Below, one piece after another: positions 32,484-41,883 of a stretch of DNA of 64,000 nucleotides; the first letter of the stretch is position 1; each line of letters opens with the position of its first letter. The notes under the pieces were generated by a model. That model had not been told where the DNA came from and did not search any database. It worked only from the letters and a program-made list of their open reading frames with translations. This DNA comes from Alphaproteobacteria bacterium (lineage in GTDB: Bacteria; Pseudomonadota; Alphaproteobacteria; RF32; CAG-239). Location of the stretch: NCBI GenBank assembly GCA_900769705.1, contig CAAGHP010000016.1, forward strand, positions 1-64,000, read 5' to 3'. The position numbers and the translations under genes were made by a program.

Positions 32484-34229
32484 ATGTTATTGGAAACAAT
32501 AAACTCACCTAAAGATATAAAAAAACTTTCACTGACAGAATTACAGCAGTTGGCTCAGGAAATCCGCGAGGGTATTTTGAACCGAGATAGCTTGATTGGC
32601 GGTCATGTGGGACCAAATTTGGGTATTGTGGAAACTATTATCGCTTTGCACTATGTTTTTGATACGCCGAAAGATAAAATTGTTTATGACGTTTCGCACC
32701 AATGCTATCCGCATAAAATGCTGACCGGTCGTTGGAAAGGCTTTTTTGACACTGAAGAAATGCGGAAGATTTCCGGCTACACTAATCCGGCAGAAAGTGA
32801 ATACGACAGCTTTATCGTGGGACATACTTCTACTTCTGTCAGCTTAGCAACCGGTTTGGCTAAGGCTCGCGACCTGCGCGGCGAACAACATAAGGTTATC
32901 GCTCTTATCGGCGATGGTTCTCTTTCCGGCGGCGAGGCTTTAGAAGGCTTTAGCAATGCTGCGGTTTTAAACGGTAATATTTTGATTATTGTCAACGATA
33001 ACGAAATGTCTATCGCCGAGAATCACGGCGGAATTTATAACAATCTGCGTCTGTTGCGCGAAACCAACGGCGCGGCGGAATGTAATATGTTTAAGGCTTG
33101 GGGATTTGAATATCGCTACGTTGCCGATGGTAATAATCAAGAAAATATGATTAAGGTTTTGCAAGAACTTAAAGATGTGAAAAAGCCAACGGTTTTACAT
33201 ATTCATACCCTAAAAGGCAAGGGGTATGCACCGGCAGAAGAAAATAAGGAACGTTGGCATTGGAGTTTGCCGTTTAACCGCAAAACCGGAGAAATTACAG
33301 CTGACATATCTGGTGAAAATTACAATGATATAACCTACGATTTTTTATATACCCGTCATCAGCAAGATAAAAATATGGTGGTTATTTCCGCCGGCACTCC
33401 GGGGGCATACGGCTTAAATCCGGAACGCCGCGCTTCATTCGGCGAAAACTATGTTGATGTGGGGATTGCCGAAGAACAGGCCGTGGCAATGGCGTCGGCT
33501 TTGGCAAAAGGCGGCTGCCGTCCGGTGTTTATGGTTTACAGCAGCTTTTTACAGCGCACTTACGACCAGCTGTCGCAGGATTTGGCTTTAAACAACAATC
33601 CGGCGGTTATTTTGGTGTTCAGCGCCGGTATCAGCGGTATGGACGCCACCCACTTGGGCAGCTTTGATATTCCGCTGGTTGCCAATATACCAAACCTTGT
33701 TTATTTGGCCCCGACCGGCAAAGAAGAATATTTGGCTATGCTGAATTGGGGTTTGAAACAAAATGAACATCCGGTGGTTATTCGTGTGCCGTTAGCTGTG
33801 ACTAAAGGCGGAAAAGCCGAAGAAAGTTATGCCGATTTGAACCGCTATCAGCTAGTTAAACAAGGTTCTAAAGTTGCGGTTTTAGCGCTGGGTAGTTTTT
33901 TTGAACTTGGTGAAAACGTGATGGCTGAATTAAAAGAGCAGGGCATTGACGCGACCTTGATTAACCCTCGCTATATTACAGGTGTTGATGAAAAATTGCT
34001 CAATGAATTAGCAAAAAATCATCAGGTTGTTGCAACTTTGGAAAATGGCGAACTGGACGGCGGTTTCGGTCAAAAAATTGCCTCATTTTACGGCGCCAGC
34101 AATGTAAAGGTTTTGAATTTCGGTGCTAAAAAAGAATTTACCGACCGTGTTCCGTATGATGAGCTTATAAAGCGCTATCATTTGACAGCCGAACAAATAA
34201 CGGCTGATATTCTGGCGGTTTTAAAATAA
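32484..34229 (+). CDS. dxs: 1-deoxy-D-xylulose-5-phosphate synthase
   Basis: The 581-residue protein has DXS motifs: GGHVGPNLGIVE (with the catalytic His), FDTPKDKIVYDVSHQCYPHKMLTGR, GDGSLSGGEALEG for the thiamine diphosphate/Mg site, NDNEMSIAEN, and DVGIAEEQAVAMASALA. It condenses pyruvate and glyceraldehyde-3-phosphate, the first step of the MEP isoprenoid pathway and a source for thiamine and pyridoxal. It is about 40-60 residues shorter than the E. coli enzyme, like some Firmicute forms, so a paralogous transketolase activity is not excluded. AAGGAG precedes ATG 32484. A MerR-type promoter lies just upstream. Confidence 0.87.
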   Translation: MLLETINSPKDIKKLSLTELQQLAQEIREGILNRDSLIGGHVGPNLGIVETIIALHYVFDTPKDKIVYDVSHQCYPHKMLTGRWKGFFDTEEMRKISGYTNPAESEYDSFIVGHTSTSVSLATGLAKARDLRGEQHKVIALIGDGSLSGGEALEGFSNAAVLNGNILIIVNDNEMSIAENHGGIYNNLRLLRETNGAAECNMFKAWGFEYRYVADGNNQENMIKVLQELKDVKKPTVLHIHTLKGKGYAPAEENKERWHWSLPFNRKTGEITADISGENYNDITYDFLYTRHQQDKNMVVISAGTPGAYGLNPERRASFGENYVDVGIAEEQAVAMASALAKGGCRPVFMVYSSFLQRTYDQLSQDLALNNNPAVILVFSAGISGMDATHLGSFDIPLVANIPNLVYLAPTGKEEYLAMLNWGLKQNEHPVVIRVPLAVTKGGKAEESYADLNRYQLVKQGSKVAVLALGSFFELGENVMAELKEQGIDATLINPRYITGVDEKLLNELAKNHQVVATLENGELDGGFGQKIASFYGASNVKVLNFGAKKEFTDRVPYDELIKRYHLTAEQITADILAVLK

Positions 34230-34246
34230 TCTTTCATTATTGCGGC

Positions 34247-34284
34247 AAAAAGGGCTTCTGCTTAAATAAAAGAAGCTCTTTTTT
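34247..34284 (+). terminator. Terminator of dxs
   Basis: AAAAAGGGCTTCT and AGAAGCTCTTTTTT pair around GCTTAAATAAA and end in a T-run. Confidence 0.85.
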
Positions 34285-34369
34285 GTTTGGCTGATGTAAA
34301 ATCCGGCTTGCAAAGAAAGCTGAAACAACTTATTATACAAAATAATTATGACTATACTAAGGACTGAAA

Positions 34370-35497
34370 ATGAAAAACAAATATAATTATGATGCAAAGT
34401 TAGCCAAGCTGCAGCAGGATTTTTATATCTATTATCAAAAAAATTTACTGCAGGATTTCAAAAAACTGGAACAGGAAAGATATAAATATTTGGCCGGGTT
34501 TATTTTGTGTTGTACAATACTTTTTGCAGTGCATGCTGTTTTGTATTATGTTTTAGGCCGAAGTGACTTTATTGAGTGTATAACATCTAAAGCCGGTTTT
34601 TGCGGTGTGGCTATAGGCGTTTGGCTCTGCACGGTGCCGATTTCAAAATATAAAGGAGCCACTAAGTCTTTGGTGGCTGATAAGATATTGAAATTTTGGA
34701 CAGATTTTCATGAGAATAAAGCGAATATTCTAGCTGGTAATGATATTAAAAATTCCGAATTGTTTGACACATTTAATGATTATGAAAAAGATGATGAATT
34801 TGCCGGAAAATATAAAGATAACGATGTTTGTATTTCGGAATATAATCTGAATTACAGGCGGCAAAAATCGGATATTACATTGTTTGATGGTATTTTGATA
34901 TGGATAAGGCTAAAGAAAAAAGTCAGCTGCAGAACTATTTTGCGGTCTAATAAAGTGATATTGCCCGGCGGACTGACCGGAAATATTTATGTGGTGCTGA
35001 ATTGTTTTGTATTGCTTTTTTTGATGGGATTGATGATTTATATGCAGACGATGTTCGGTCGGCCGTTTGAAATAGATGTTGTTACACTGTTTTTTAATTA
35101 TGCCGTGTTTGCGGTAATGCCGATATTACTGATTTATATTTTATACCGAATATTTATCAAAACTCAGCTGAAAAGCAGCTTGAAACATAGTATCAATTTG
35201 GAAGATATAGATTTTGAAAAAAAGTGGAAAGTGTATTCGCAAGACCAGATAGAAGCCAGATGTTTACTGAATCCAAAATTTATGGAACAGCTTAAAAATG
35301 TGCAAAAATATTTTCATGGTAAAAAAATTGATTGTTCATTTTGGAAAAATAATCTGCTGATTGCCATTCATACCAATGAAGATATGTTTGAAACAACTTC
35401 GCTTTTTTCATCGGCTTTGAGCTATAAAAATATGCGGAAAGTGGTTACGCAGTTTTACAGCGTTTTTGCTATTATTGAAGAGCTTAATGAAAAATAA
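34370..35497 (+). CDS. DUF3137 membrane protein
   Basis: The 375-residue protein has two hydrophobic helices near the N-terminus (about 42-64 and 70-86) and two more at about 205-225 and 240-265. The DUF3137 pattern is visible: an N-terminal YKDNDVCISEYNL segment, LFDGILIWIRLKK, and the C-terminal LEDIDFEKKWKVYSQDQIEARCLLNPKFMEQL. Members sometimes accompany LemA-like proteins; none is seen here. Function unknown. ATG 34370 follows AAGGA. Confidence 0.78.
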   Translation: MKNKYNYDAKLAKLQQDFYIYYQKNLLQDFKKLEQERYKYLAGFILCCTILFAVHAVLYYVLGRSDFIECITSKAGFCGVAIGVWLCTVPISKYKGATKSLVADKILKFWTDFHENKANILAGNDIKNSELFDTFNDYEKDDEFAGKYKDNDVCISEYNLNYRRQKSDITLFDGILIWIRLKKKVSCRTILRSNKVILPGGLTGNIYVVLNCFVLLFLMGLMIYMQTMFGRPFEIDVVTLFFNYAVFAVMPILLIYILYRIFIKTQLKSSLKHSINLEDIDFEKKWKVYSQDQIEARCLLNPKFMEQLKNVQKYFHGKKIDCSFWKNNLLIAIHTNEDMFETTSLFSSALSYKNMRKVVTQFYSVFAIIEELNEK

Positions 35498-35519
35498 ATT
35501 AGCATAGCAATAAACTAAA

Positions 35520-35573
35520 AAAGCCTTACTATTAGACAGCGAAGATTTTTAGTATAAGATGCAAGGCTTTATT
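35520..35573 (+). terminator. Weak hairpin after DUF3137 gene
   Basis: AAAGCCTT (35520-35527) and AAGGCTTT (35563-35570) can pair across 35 bases and are followed by ATTT. The long loop makes it a low-confidence terminator. Confidence 0.4.
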
Positions 35574-35648
35574 TACTAAAAACTCTAGGGTATAAGCCAA
35601 ATATATACAACTTTTTTCGCATAAAATTAACAAAAATATTATATAAAT

Positions 35649-36515
35649 TTAGGAAATTTTACTAAATTTTATTTTATAATTTAGTGCTTTTTGCGCCATC
35701 CAATTATAAATGCGCTGCATGGATATATCTCCGTTGGCAGCAAAGTCTTCTGGGTGCCATTGAATGCATAAAATATTCTTTTCGACGTTTCCCCAAGATT
35801 CTGGAATATTGTCTTCGGTTCTGGCATAAATCGTCAGTTTACTATCCGAAGCATAAGGCAACATGGATTCCGTATGGCGGGAATTTGTTTCAATTTCTTC
35901 TGTCTGCAAAATGTCATACAGCGGTGATGGATTTTTAATTAAAACTTTGTGCGCGTCTAAAATCTTGGTTTTATGTTCAATATCTGTATTTGTATATTGT
36001 TTGGTGTTGCGGTACATTTTCATACCCAACACGCCGCCAATCATTTGCGCACCGGCACAAATGCCAAGCATTGGCAGATGTTCTTTCAAGGCCTCGGTAA
36101 TACAATTCAAATATGCGGCGGCTCGCGGTTCGTATTTTGTCGAGGTGTTTGGAGCGGCGTCGCAATAAAATTGCTCAGGGGATGGAAATCTGCCGCCCGG
36201 CAAAATCAAGCCGTGAATTCCGTTCATTTGCTCGGCGCAAGAGGAGTAGGTTAAAAAACGTATGTTTACGCCGGATTGTAAAATAGCGCGGGCGTAGTTG
36301 TAGTCAATAGTATAGTAATTTTCATCGCGTCCCAGCAAAAAAGCAACAGTCGGTTTGTTATCTTTAGACGCGTCGGCAAGCTGCTCAATATCCTGAGGAG
36401 CTAAAGAAATAAAAGGAATTATGTTTTGTTTTTCAAATACGTTTATTTTTTCATCGCTGATGCCGTAAGCTTTATATTGCGGCAGATATTCTAAAGTAAC
36501 AGATTGTGTGTGCAT
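35649..36515 (-). CDS. Class I glutamine amidotransferase (peptidase C26, PuuD-like)
   Basis: The 288-residue protein has the C26 motifs GLILPGGRFPSPEQFYCD, MLGICAGAQMIGGVLG (nucleophile Cys153) and IQWHPEDFA (His254, Glu256). Members such as PuuD hydrolyse gamma-glutamyl-GABA or related gamma-glutamyl compounds. No putrescine pathway genes are adjacent, so the substrate is open. An agmatine-derived link to the arginine decarboxylase is possible but far away. ATG 36515 follows AAAAAGGAAAAG. Confidence 0.85.
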   Translation of the reverse strand: MHTQSVTLEYLPQYKAYGISDEKINVFEKQNIIPFISLAPQDIEQLADASKDNKPTVAFLLGRDENYYTIDYNYARAILQSGVNIRFLTYSSCAEQMNGIHGLILPGGRFPSPEQFYCDAAPNTSTKYEPRAAAYLNCITEALKEHLPMLGICAGAQMIGGVLGMKMYRNTKQYTNTDIEHKTKILDAHKVLIKNPSPLYDILQTEEIETNSRHTESMLPYASDSKLTIYARTEDNIPESWGNVEKNILCIQWHPEDFAANGDISMQRIYNWMAQKALNYKIKFSKIS

Positions 36516-36669
36516 TGCTTTTCCTTTTTTTATACTAATGATTTTTACGGAAATAAATTTTTTGTGTCAAGAGTACATGAAATATAAAATTACATTTTTT
36601 CAATAGAAAAAGTGCTGAATATGACATTTTTTAGTAGGAAAAAAGTGTAAATGGCAGGAGAGATAAAGC

Positions 36670-36698
36670 AAAAGCCTCACTTTGCAGTGAGGCTTTTT
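36670..36698 (-). terminator. Terminator after the 36705 secreted protein gene
   Basis: AAAAGCCTCACT and AGTGAGGCTTTTT form a perfect stem with loop TTGC; A- and T-runs allow use on either strand. Confidence 0.85.
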
Positions 36699-36704
36699 AG
36701 GTGT

Positions 36705-37475
36705 CTATTTAAGTTTATAGACTGTTATCTGACGAACTTTGAAACGCTCAACCAACATACCAGGTTTGGCGTTAGCCCATTTAGGGTCATTATAAATATG
36801 TAATCTGACTTTCTGACCGCTGGTAAAGGTTACATCAATAATTGAGATTGTAGTTTTGCTTTGTGTTTTGTAATTTCTGATTATTGTTTTGTTAATTTCA
36901 GATTGCGTATTAGCATAAGACCAATGAGTTACTTGATCTATGCTTGGGTTTAAATTTGCTTCAAATTGTTTTGTAGTCCAATTATCACTTAAATGTACTG
37001 AATAATCTTTATAAGCCGAAACCAATTTAACATTTTTAATTTTCAGAAGCTTTCTGTCTTTTTTATAAACAGGTTGAAGAATTCTGTCATCAGAATAGAG
37101 CAGCATACCTTTTCTATATAATCCTTCTTTATACTTATGAAAAATTGAACTGACTTTTTTTGCTGGGTAAACTTGTTTGTAATCATTATGATAATTAGAT
37201 ATTGTAGTGATGATTACTTTTTTCAATTCACTGTCATATATATAATTAGGTTGAGAGTAGCGGAATTCAAGCGAAGTTGTAGCATCTGATTTACAAATAA
37301 CTCTTGAGGTGTACCAATCACGCATTGCATAACGCATACCTTTAACAAAGAAAGAGGATTTTTCATATAAGCTTTCTTTAACTTTTATATTATCCAGTCT
37401 ATAGAACCTGATTTGAGCCGAAGCGTTAAAGTTAAACACAAAAGTCATCAAGATAACTAAAAATAATCTCATCAT
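36705..37475 (-). CDS. Secreted orphan protein, 256 residues
   Basis: A signal peptide (MMRLFLVILMTFVFNFNASAQ) precedes a Lys/Tyr-rich, beta-prone protein without recognised motifs (YSVHLSDNWTTKQFEANLNP, VDVTFTSGQKVRLHIYNDP-like ending). It should be periplasmic or surface located. It has its own TTGACA-17-TACATT promoter (37548-37576), a leader of about 70 bases without a Shine-Dalgarno sequence, and a strong terminator. The start may be either of two adjacent ATG codons. Function unknown. Confidence 0.75.
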   Translation of the reverse strand: MMRLFLVILMTFVFNFNASAQIRFYRLDNIKVKESLYEKSSFFVKGMRYAMRDWYTSRVICKSDATTSLEFRYSQPNYIYDSELKKVIITTISNYHNDYKQVYPAKKVSSIFHKYKEGLYRKGMLLYSDDRILQPVYKKDRKLLKIKNVKLVSAYKDYSVHLSDNWTTKQFEANLNPSIDQVTHWSYANTQSEINKTIIRNYKTQSKTTISIIDVTFTSGQKVRLHIYNDPKWANAKPGMLVERFKVRQITVYKLK

Positions 37476-37547
37476 AATAAAACCGGAATGTTTAAAGAGT
37501 CTTTGTTTGACCGGATACTCTGTATATAATAATAAATAGATAAACGT

Positions 37548-37576
37548 AATGTAAAATATTTGAAAATTTTTGTCAA
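37548..37576 (-). promoter_or_regulatory. Promoter of the 36705 secreted protein gene
   Basis: TTGACA and TACATT are spaced by 17 bases on the minus strand, divergent from rpmI. Confidence 0.7.
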
Positions 37577-37717
37577 TATTGTTTTGCTGGATTAAATTTA
37601 AAAAACACTTGAATTTAAAATTTATTTGCGGTATAAAGCTTTTTGTCTGAGTTGTTCGGGCGAATTGGCATGCCTGACAGCTTGTTGTTTAATTCCAGTT
37701 TATTGAAAGGGAATAAA

Positions 37718-37912
37718 ATGCCTAAATTAAAAACTAAAAGAGCCGCTGCTAAACGTTTCAGCGTTACCGGCACCGGCAAATTGAAAAGAAACCATTCGTT
37801 CAAGAGACACCTTCTCTTCAACAAACCGACAAAGCAAAAAAGACAAGCTCGCGGCTCTATGATTATTGCAGCAGCCAACAAGTTTGTTAAAAAGTTTTTA
37901 CCGTTTATTTAG
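37718..37912 (+). CDS. rpmI: 50S ribosomal protein L35
   Basis: The 64-residue basic protein begins MPKLKTKRAAAKRFSVTGTG, the L35 signature. ATG 37718 follows GAAAGGGAATAAA. It is followed 13 bases later by rplT, the universal rpmI-rplT pair. infC, often upstream, is not here. The 37580-37717 leader may hold regulatory structure but I see no clear L20-binding mimic. Confidence 0.97.
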   Translation: MPKLKTKRAAAKRFSVTGTGKLKRNHSFKRHLLFNKPTKQKRQARGSMIIAAANKFVKKFLPFI

Positions 37913-37925
37913 GGGAGGATAGGAT

Positions 37926-38285
37926 ATGTCTCGTGTTAAAAGAGGTTTAACGGCTCACGCTCGCCATAAAAAAATTTTGGATATGGCTAAAGGCTATAGA
38001 GGTCGTAATAAAAATGTATTCAGAGTTGCTGTTGAAAAAGTTGAAAAAGGTTTGCAATATGCTTACCGCGACAGAAAAGCAAAGAAAAGAAGTTTCCGCT
38101 CTTTGTGGATTCAACGTATCAACGCTGCTACACGTATCCATGATATGACTTATTCTCGATTTATCAGCGGGCTGATTAAAGCCGGTGTTGAACTTGATCG
38201 TAAAGTTCTTGCTGATATCGCTTTGAAGGAGCCCCAAGCATTTGCTAAGTTGGTAGAAACTGCCAAAGCGGCTCTTAAGAAATAA
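37926..38285 (+). CDS. rplT: 50S ribosomal protein L20
   Basis: The 119-residue protein begins MSRVKRGLTAHARHKK and contains AKGYRGRNKNVFRVA and LWIQRINAATR, as in all L20 proteins. It binds 23S rRNA early in assembly and often represses its own operon. GGGGAGGA is the ribosome-binding site. An attenuator-like hairpin separates it from pheS. Confidence 0.97.
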   Translation: MSRVKRGLTAHARHKKILDMAKGYRGRNKNVFRVAVEKVEKGLQYAYRDRKAKKRSFRSLWIQRINAATRIHDMTYSRFISGLIKAGVELDRKVLADIALKEPQAFAKLVETAKAALKK

Positions 38286-38308
38286 AATAGATACAAAGTA
38301 AAAAGAAT

Positions 38309-38353
38309 AAAAAAGAGTTGGCTAAAGGGCAGTCCCGAGGCGGACTCTTTTTT
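38309..38353 (+). terminator. Terminator/attenuator between rplT and pheS
   Basis: AAAAGAGT (38311-38318) pairs with ACTCTTTT (38344-38351), enclosing GGG-CAGT-CCC, and a T-run follows. It lies 29 bases before the pheS ATG. It could terminate rpmI-rplT transcripts or modulate read-through into pheST. No Phe-rich leader peptide is evident. Confidence 0.7.
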
Positions 38354-38381
38354 ATGTTTTAAAAAACTAAGGTTGCAAATA

Positions 38382-39491
38382 ATGGAAAATTTAGAAGAAT
38401 TAAAAAACGATACCCTGACAAAAATCAGGGCGGCCGCAAATTTGAAAGAATTAGATGAAATCCGCGTGGCTGTTTTGGGTAAAAAAGGTAAGCTGACCGA
38501 ACAAATGAAAGGCTTGGGTGCTTTGCCGCTGGAAGAAAAAATTGCCGCCGGTAAGGCTTTGAACGTTATCAAAAACGAAATTGACGCCGCGATTACAGAA
38601 CAAAAATCTGTGTTGGAAGAAAAAGCCTTGAATGAAAAATTGGCAAGCGAAACCATTGATGTTACTTTGCCGGTTCGTCCCGAAACTCAAGGACGCATTC
38701 ACCCTGTATCAAAAATTTATGAAGAAGTTGTCGCTATTTTTGGCGAAATGGGATTTGATGTGGCAAACGGTCCGGATATTGAAGACCAGTTCCATAACTT
38801 TAACGCTTTGAATATGCCGGCAAACCATCCGGCACGTCAAATGCAGGATACATTCTACCTCAGCAGCAACCCTGAGGAACCGTTTGATATGGACACCGCA
38901 TACGTTATCCGTACTCACACATCGGGAATGCAAATCCGCACAATGGAAAAACAGCAGCCGCCAATCCGCATTATTGCTCCGGGGCGTACCTATCGCTCGG
39001 ACTATGACGCCACTCACACTCCGATGTTTCATCAAGTTGAGGGCTTGGTGATTGATAAAAACATTACCATGGCACATCTTAAGGGCTGCTTGTATGACTT
39101 TATGAAAGCCTTTTTTGAACTTGATGATTTACCGGTGCGCTATCGTCCGTCATATTTTCCGTTTACCGAACCTTCGGCAGAGATGGACATCGGCTGTCTG
39201 AAAACTAAAAACGAGCTGAAAATAGGCGCGGGGACAGATTGGCTCGAAGTTTTGGGCTGCGGTATGGTTCACCCGAATGTTTTGAAAGCCGGCGGAATTG
39301 ACCCTAACGAATATCAGGGTTTTGCTTTTGGCTTGGGAATTGACCGTTTGGCTATGCTGAAATATGGTATTCCTGATTTGCGCACATTCTTTGAATCTGA
39401 TGTTCGTTGGCTCAAACACTATGGTTTTACACCGCTCGATTTTTCTTCTATGACCGGCGGTTTAAGCAATAACGGAGGACTTACACGATGA
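38382..39491 (+). CDS. pheS: Phenylalanyl-tRNA synthetase alpha subunit
   Basis: The 369-residue protein has an N-terminal coiled coil and the class II core: motif 2 region with THTSGMQIRTM and YRSDYDATHTPMFHQVEGL, YRPSYFPFTEPSAEMDI, and motif 3 FGLGIDRLAMLKYGI. It charges tRNA-Phe as part of an alpha2beta2 enzyme. ATG 38382 follows AAGG; the TTG three codons upstream is less likely. It overlaps pheT by four bases (ATGA). Confidence 0.97.
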   Translation: MENLEELKNDTLTKIRAAANLKELDEIRVAVLGKKGKLTEQMKGLGALPLEEKIAAGKALNVIKNEIDAAITEQKSVLEEKALNEKLASETIDVTLPVRPETQGRIHPVSKIYEEVVAIFGEMGFDVANGPDIEDQFHNFNALNMPANHPARQMQDTFYLSSNPEEPFDMDTAYVIRTHTSGMQIRTMEKQQPPIRIIAPGRTYRSDYDATHTPMFHQVEGLVIDKNITMAHLKGCLYDFMKAFFELDDLPVRYRPSYFPFTEPSAEMDIGCLKTKNELKIGAGTDWLEVLGCGMVHPNVLKAGGIDPNEYQGFAFGLGIDRLAMLKYGIPDLRTFFESDVRWLKHYGFTPLDFSSMTGGLSNNGGLTR

Positions 39492-41872
39492 AATTTACTT
39501 TATCTTGGCTCAAAGAACATTTAGACACAACAGCTTCTTTGGAAGAAATCAGCGAAACATTAACCCGTATCGGTTTGGAAGTTGAAGAAGTTTACAATCC
39601 GGCCGCTAATTTAGACGGTTTTATCACCGCTCGTTTGGATAGCGTGGAAAATCATCCGGATTCTGACCATTTGCACGTTTTGTGCGTGAACGACGGAACC
39701 AATAAATATCAAGTTGTTTGCGGCGCGCCGAATGTTTTTACCGGTTTAATCGGAATTTTCGCTCCGTCCGGAACATTGATTCCTTTGTTTAATGAACGTT
39801 TGAAACCAACAAAAATTCGTGGTGTTGAAAGCTGCGGTATGATGTGCGCTTTTGATGAGTTGGGGATTGGTTCGGACCACAATGCCATTATTGAATTGCC
39901 GGCGGACACGCAGCTTGGCAAACCGGCGGCAGAAGTTTTGGCTATTGACCCGGTGATAGAAGTTTCTATTACTCCTAACCGCGCCGAATGTTTGGGTGTG
40001 CGCGGTATTGCTCGCGATTTGGCGGCGGCCGGATTGGGTAAGTTAAAGCCGCTGAATATTGTTAAAACTCCGGCTAAATTTGCTAATCCGCTAAAAGTTA
40101 CGGTGGAATGTCCGGCGGAATGTCCGACTTATACAGCGCGCTATATTCGCAACGTAAATAATAAAGCCGAAACACCGAAGTGGATGAAAGACCGTTTGGA
40201 GGCAATAGGTTTACACTCTATTTCTCCGCTTGTTGATATTACCAATTACATAAATTATGATTTGGCGCGTCCGTTACACGTTTTTGACGCTGATAAGGTA
40301 AGCGGCGATATTGTTGTCCGTATGGCGAAAGACGGCGAAAAATTTACCGCACTGAATGAAAAAGAATATGTTTTGAATGATAAGGCCTTGGCTATTTGTG
40401 ATGCTGAAGGTGTGCAATGTCTGGGCGGTATTATGGGCGGTTTGGCTAAAGGCTGCTCGACAGATACGACCAATGTTTTGCTGGAATGCGCTTTGTTTAA
40501 GCCGGAATGCATTGCCTGCACCGGCCGTCATCTGCAAATAGATTCGGATTCCCGCTATCGTTATGAACGCTGGGTTGATCCTAAATCAAATATCAGTGGT
40601 TCGGACTATGCTACTGCGATGATTTTAAACATTTGCGGCGGCGAGGCGTCGGAATTGACCGTGGTTGGTTCGGAAGAATGCAAGCCGCAAGTGGCTTATT
40701 TGCGTCCGGAGCGCTTGGAAACTTTAATCGGTTTGCCGGTAAGCGCCGAAAAATCTATGGAAATTTTGAACAAACTCGGTTTTGAAACTTCTTTGGAAAA
40801 CGGCAAAATTAAGGCGGTTTCACCAAGTTGGCGCGGCGATATTGAAGGTGAGCATGATTTGGTTGAAGAAGTTGTGCGTATGATTGGTTTGGATGAAATT
40901 CCGGCTGTGTCTTTACCGCATGATAAATTCCCGAAAGAGACTTTGTCGCCGGCACAGCACAATGCCGTGATTGTAAAACATGAGCTGGCTTCGCGCGGTA
41001 TGTATGAAACCGTAACTTGGAGTTTTGCCGACAGCGATTTGGCGCAATATTTCCGCAAAGGACATGAAGCAATTATCTTGGCTAATCCTATTGCCAAAGA
41101 GCTGAATGAAATGCGTCCGTCAATTTTGCCGAATTTGCTGACAGCGGTTAAAAATAATATTGCCCGCGGTTATACCAATGTTTCTTTGTTTGAAGTTGGT
41201 CCGGAATTTTACGGCCGCAATCCGCAAGAGCAAAATATGGCGGCAAGCGGTGTTCGCTGCGGTCAAACGTCTAAAAAAGATTGGACGCACAGCAACCGCG
41301 ATTATGATGTTTTTGACGCTAAAGCCGATGCTTTGGCTGTGATTGCCGCGGCTAAAGGGCCGTTTGAAAATCCGCAGATTACTTTGGACGCGCCGTCGTA
41401 TTATCATCCGGGGCGCTCAGGAACTTTGCGTTTGGGTAAAAATGTGTTGGCCTACTTTGGTGAGATTCATCCGGCAGTTTTAAAAGCCTTTGACATTAAG
41501 ACCCGTGTTGTTGCTTTTGAGGTGATTTTGGATAATATTCCGTTGCCGCGCAACACACAAGGTAAAGCACGCAAAAAACTGGAATTATCGCAATTCCAGC
41601 CGGTGGATAAGGATTTGGCCTTTGTGGTAGACAAGTCGATTAGCGCCGCAGCGATTATTGCAGCCGCTAAAAACGCCGACCGCAATCACATTACCGATGT
41701 GCGCGTGTTTGACGTCTATGAGGGCGAAAATATGCCGGAAGGTAAAAAATCCGTGGCGATTGCTTTGACATTCCAGCCGGTGGAACAAACCTTTACCGAT
41801 AAAGATATTGAAAATTTGATGAATAAAGTTATAGCTGAAGTCGGTAAAAAGACCGGCGGCGAATTGAGATAG
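39488..41872 (+). CDS. pheT: Phenylalanyl-tRNA synthetase beta subunit
   Basis: The 794-residue protein has the N-terminal tRNA-binding domain (VENHPDSDHLHVLCV), the B3/4 editing domain (SPLVDITNYINYDLARPLHVFD, GIMGG), the B5 domain and catalytic-like domain (VTWSFAD, NPIAKELNEMRPSILP), and the C-terminal anticodon-binding domain (FQPVDKDLAFVVD, VRVFDVYEG). Length is normal. It overlaps pheS and is followed 11 bases later by proS, so the operon continues. Confidence 0.97.
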   Translation: MKFTLSWLKEHLDTTASLEEISETLTRIGLEVEEVYNPAANLDGFITARLDSVENHPDSDHLHVLCVNDGTNKYQVVCGAPNVFTGLIGIFAPSGTLIPLFNERLKPTKIRGVESCGMMCAFDELGIGSDHNAIIELPADTQLGKPAAEVLAIDPVIEVSITPNRAECLGVRGIARDLAAAGLGKLKPLNIVKTPAKFANPLKVTVECPAECPTYTARYIRNVNNKAETPKWMKDRLEAIGLHSISPLVDITNYINYDLARPLHVFDADKVSGDIVVRMAKDGEKFTALNEKEYVLNDKALAICDAEGVQCLGGIMGGLAKGCSTDTTNVLLECALFKPECIACTGRHLQIDSDSRYRYERWVDPKSNISGSDYATAMILNICGGEASELTVVGSEECKPQVAYLRPERLETLIGLPVSAEKSMEILNKLGFETSLENGKIKAVSPSWRGDIEGEHDLVEEVVRMIGLDEIPAVSLPHDKFPKETLSPAQHNAVIVKHELASRGMYETVTWSFADSDLAQYFRKGHEAIILANPIAKELNEMRPSILPNLLTAVKNNIARGYTNVSLFEVGPEFYGRNPQEQNMAASGVRCGQTSKKDWTHSNRDYDVFDAKADALAVIAAAKGPFENPQITLDAPSYYHPGRSGTLRLGKNVLAYFGEIHPAVLKAFDIKTRVVAFEVILDNIPLPRNTQGKARKKLELSQFQPVDKDLAFVVDKSISAAAIIAAAKNADRNHITDVRVFDVYEGENMPEGKKSVAIALTFQPVEQTFTDKDIENLMNKVIAEVGKKTGGELR

Positions 41873-41883
41873 GGAGAAAATAA

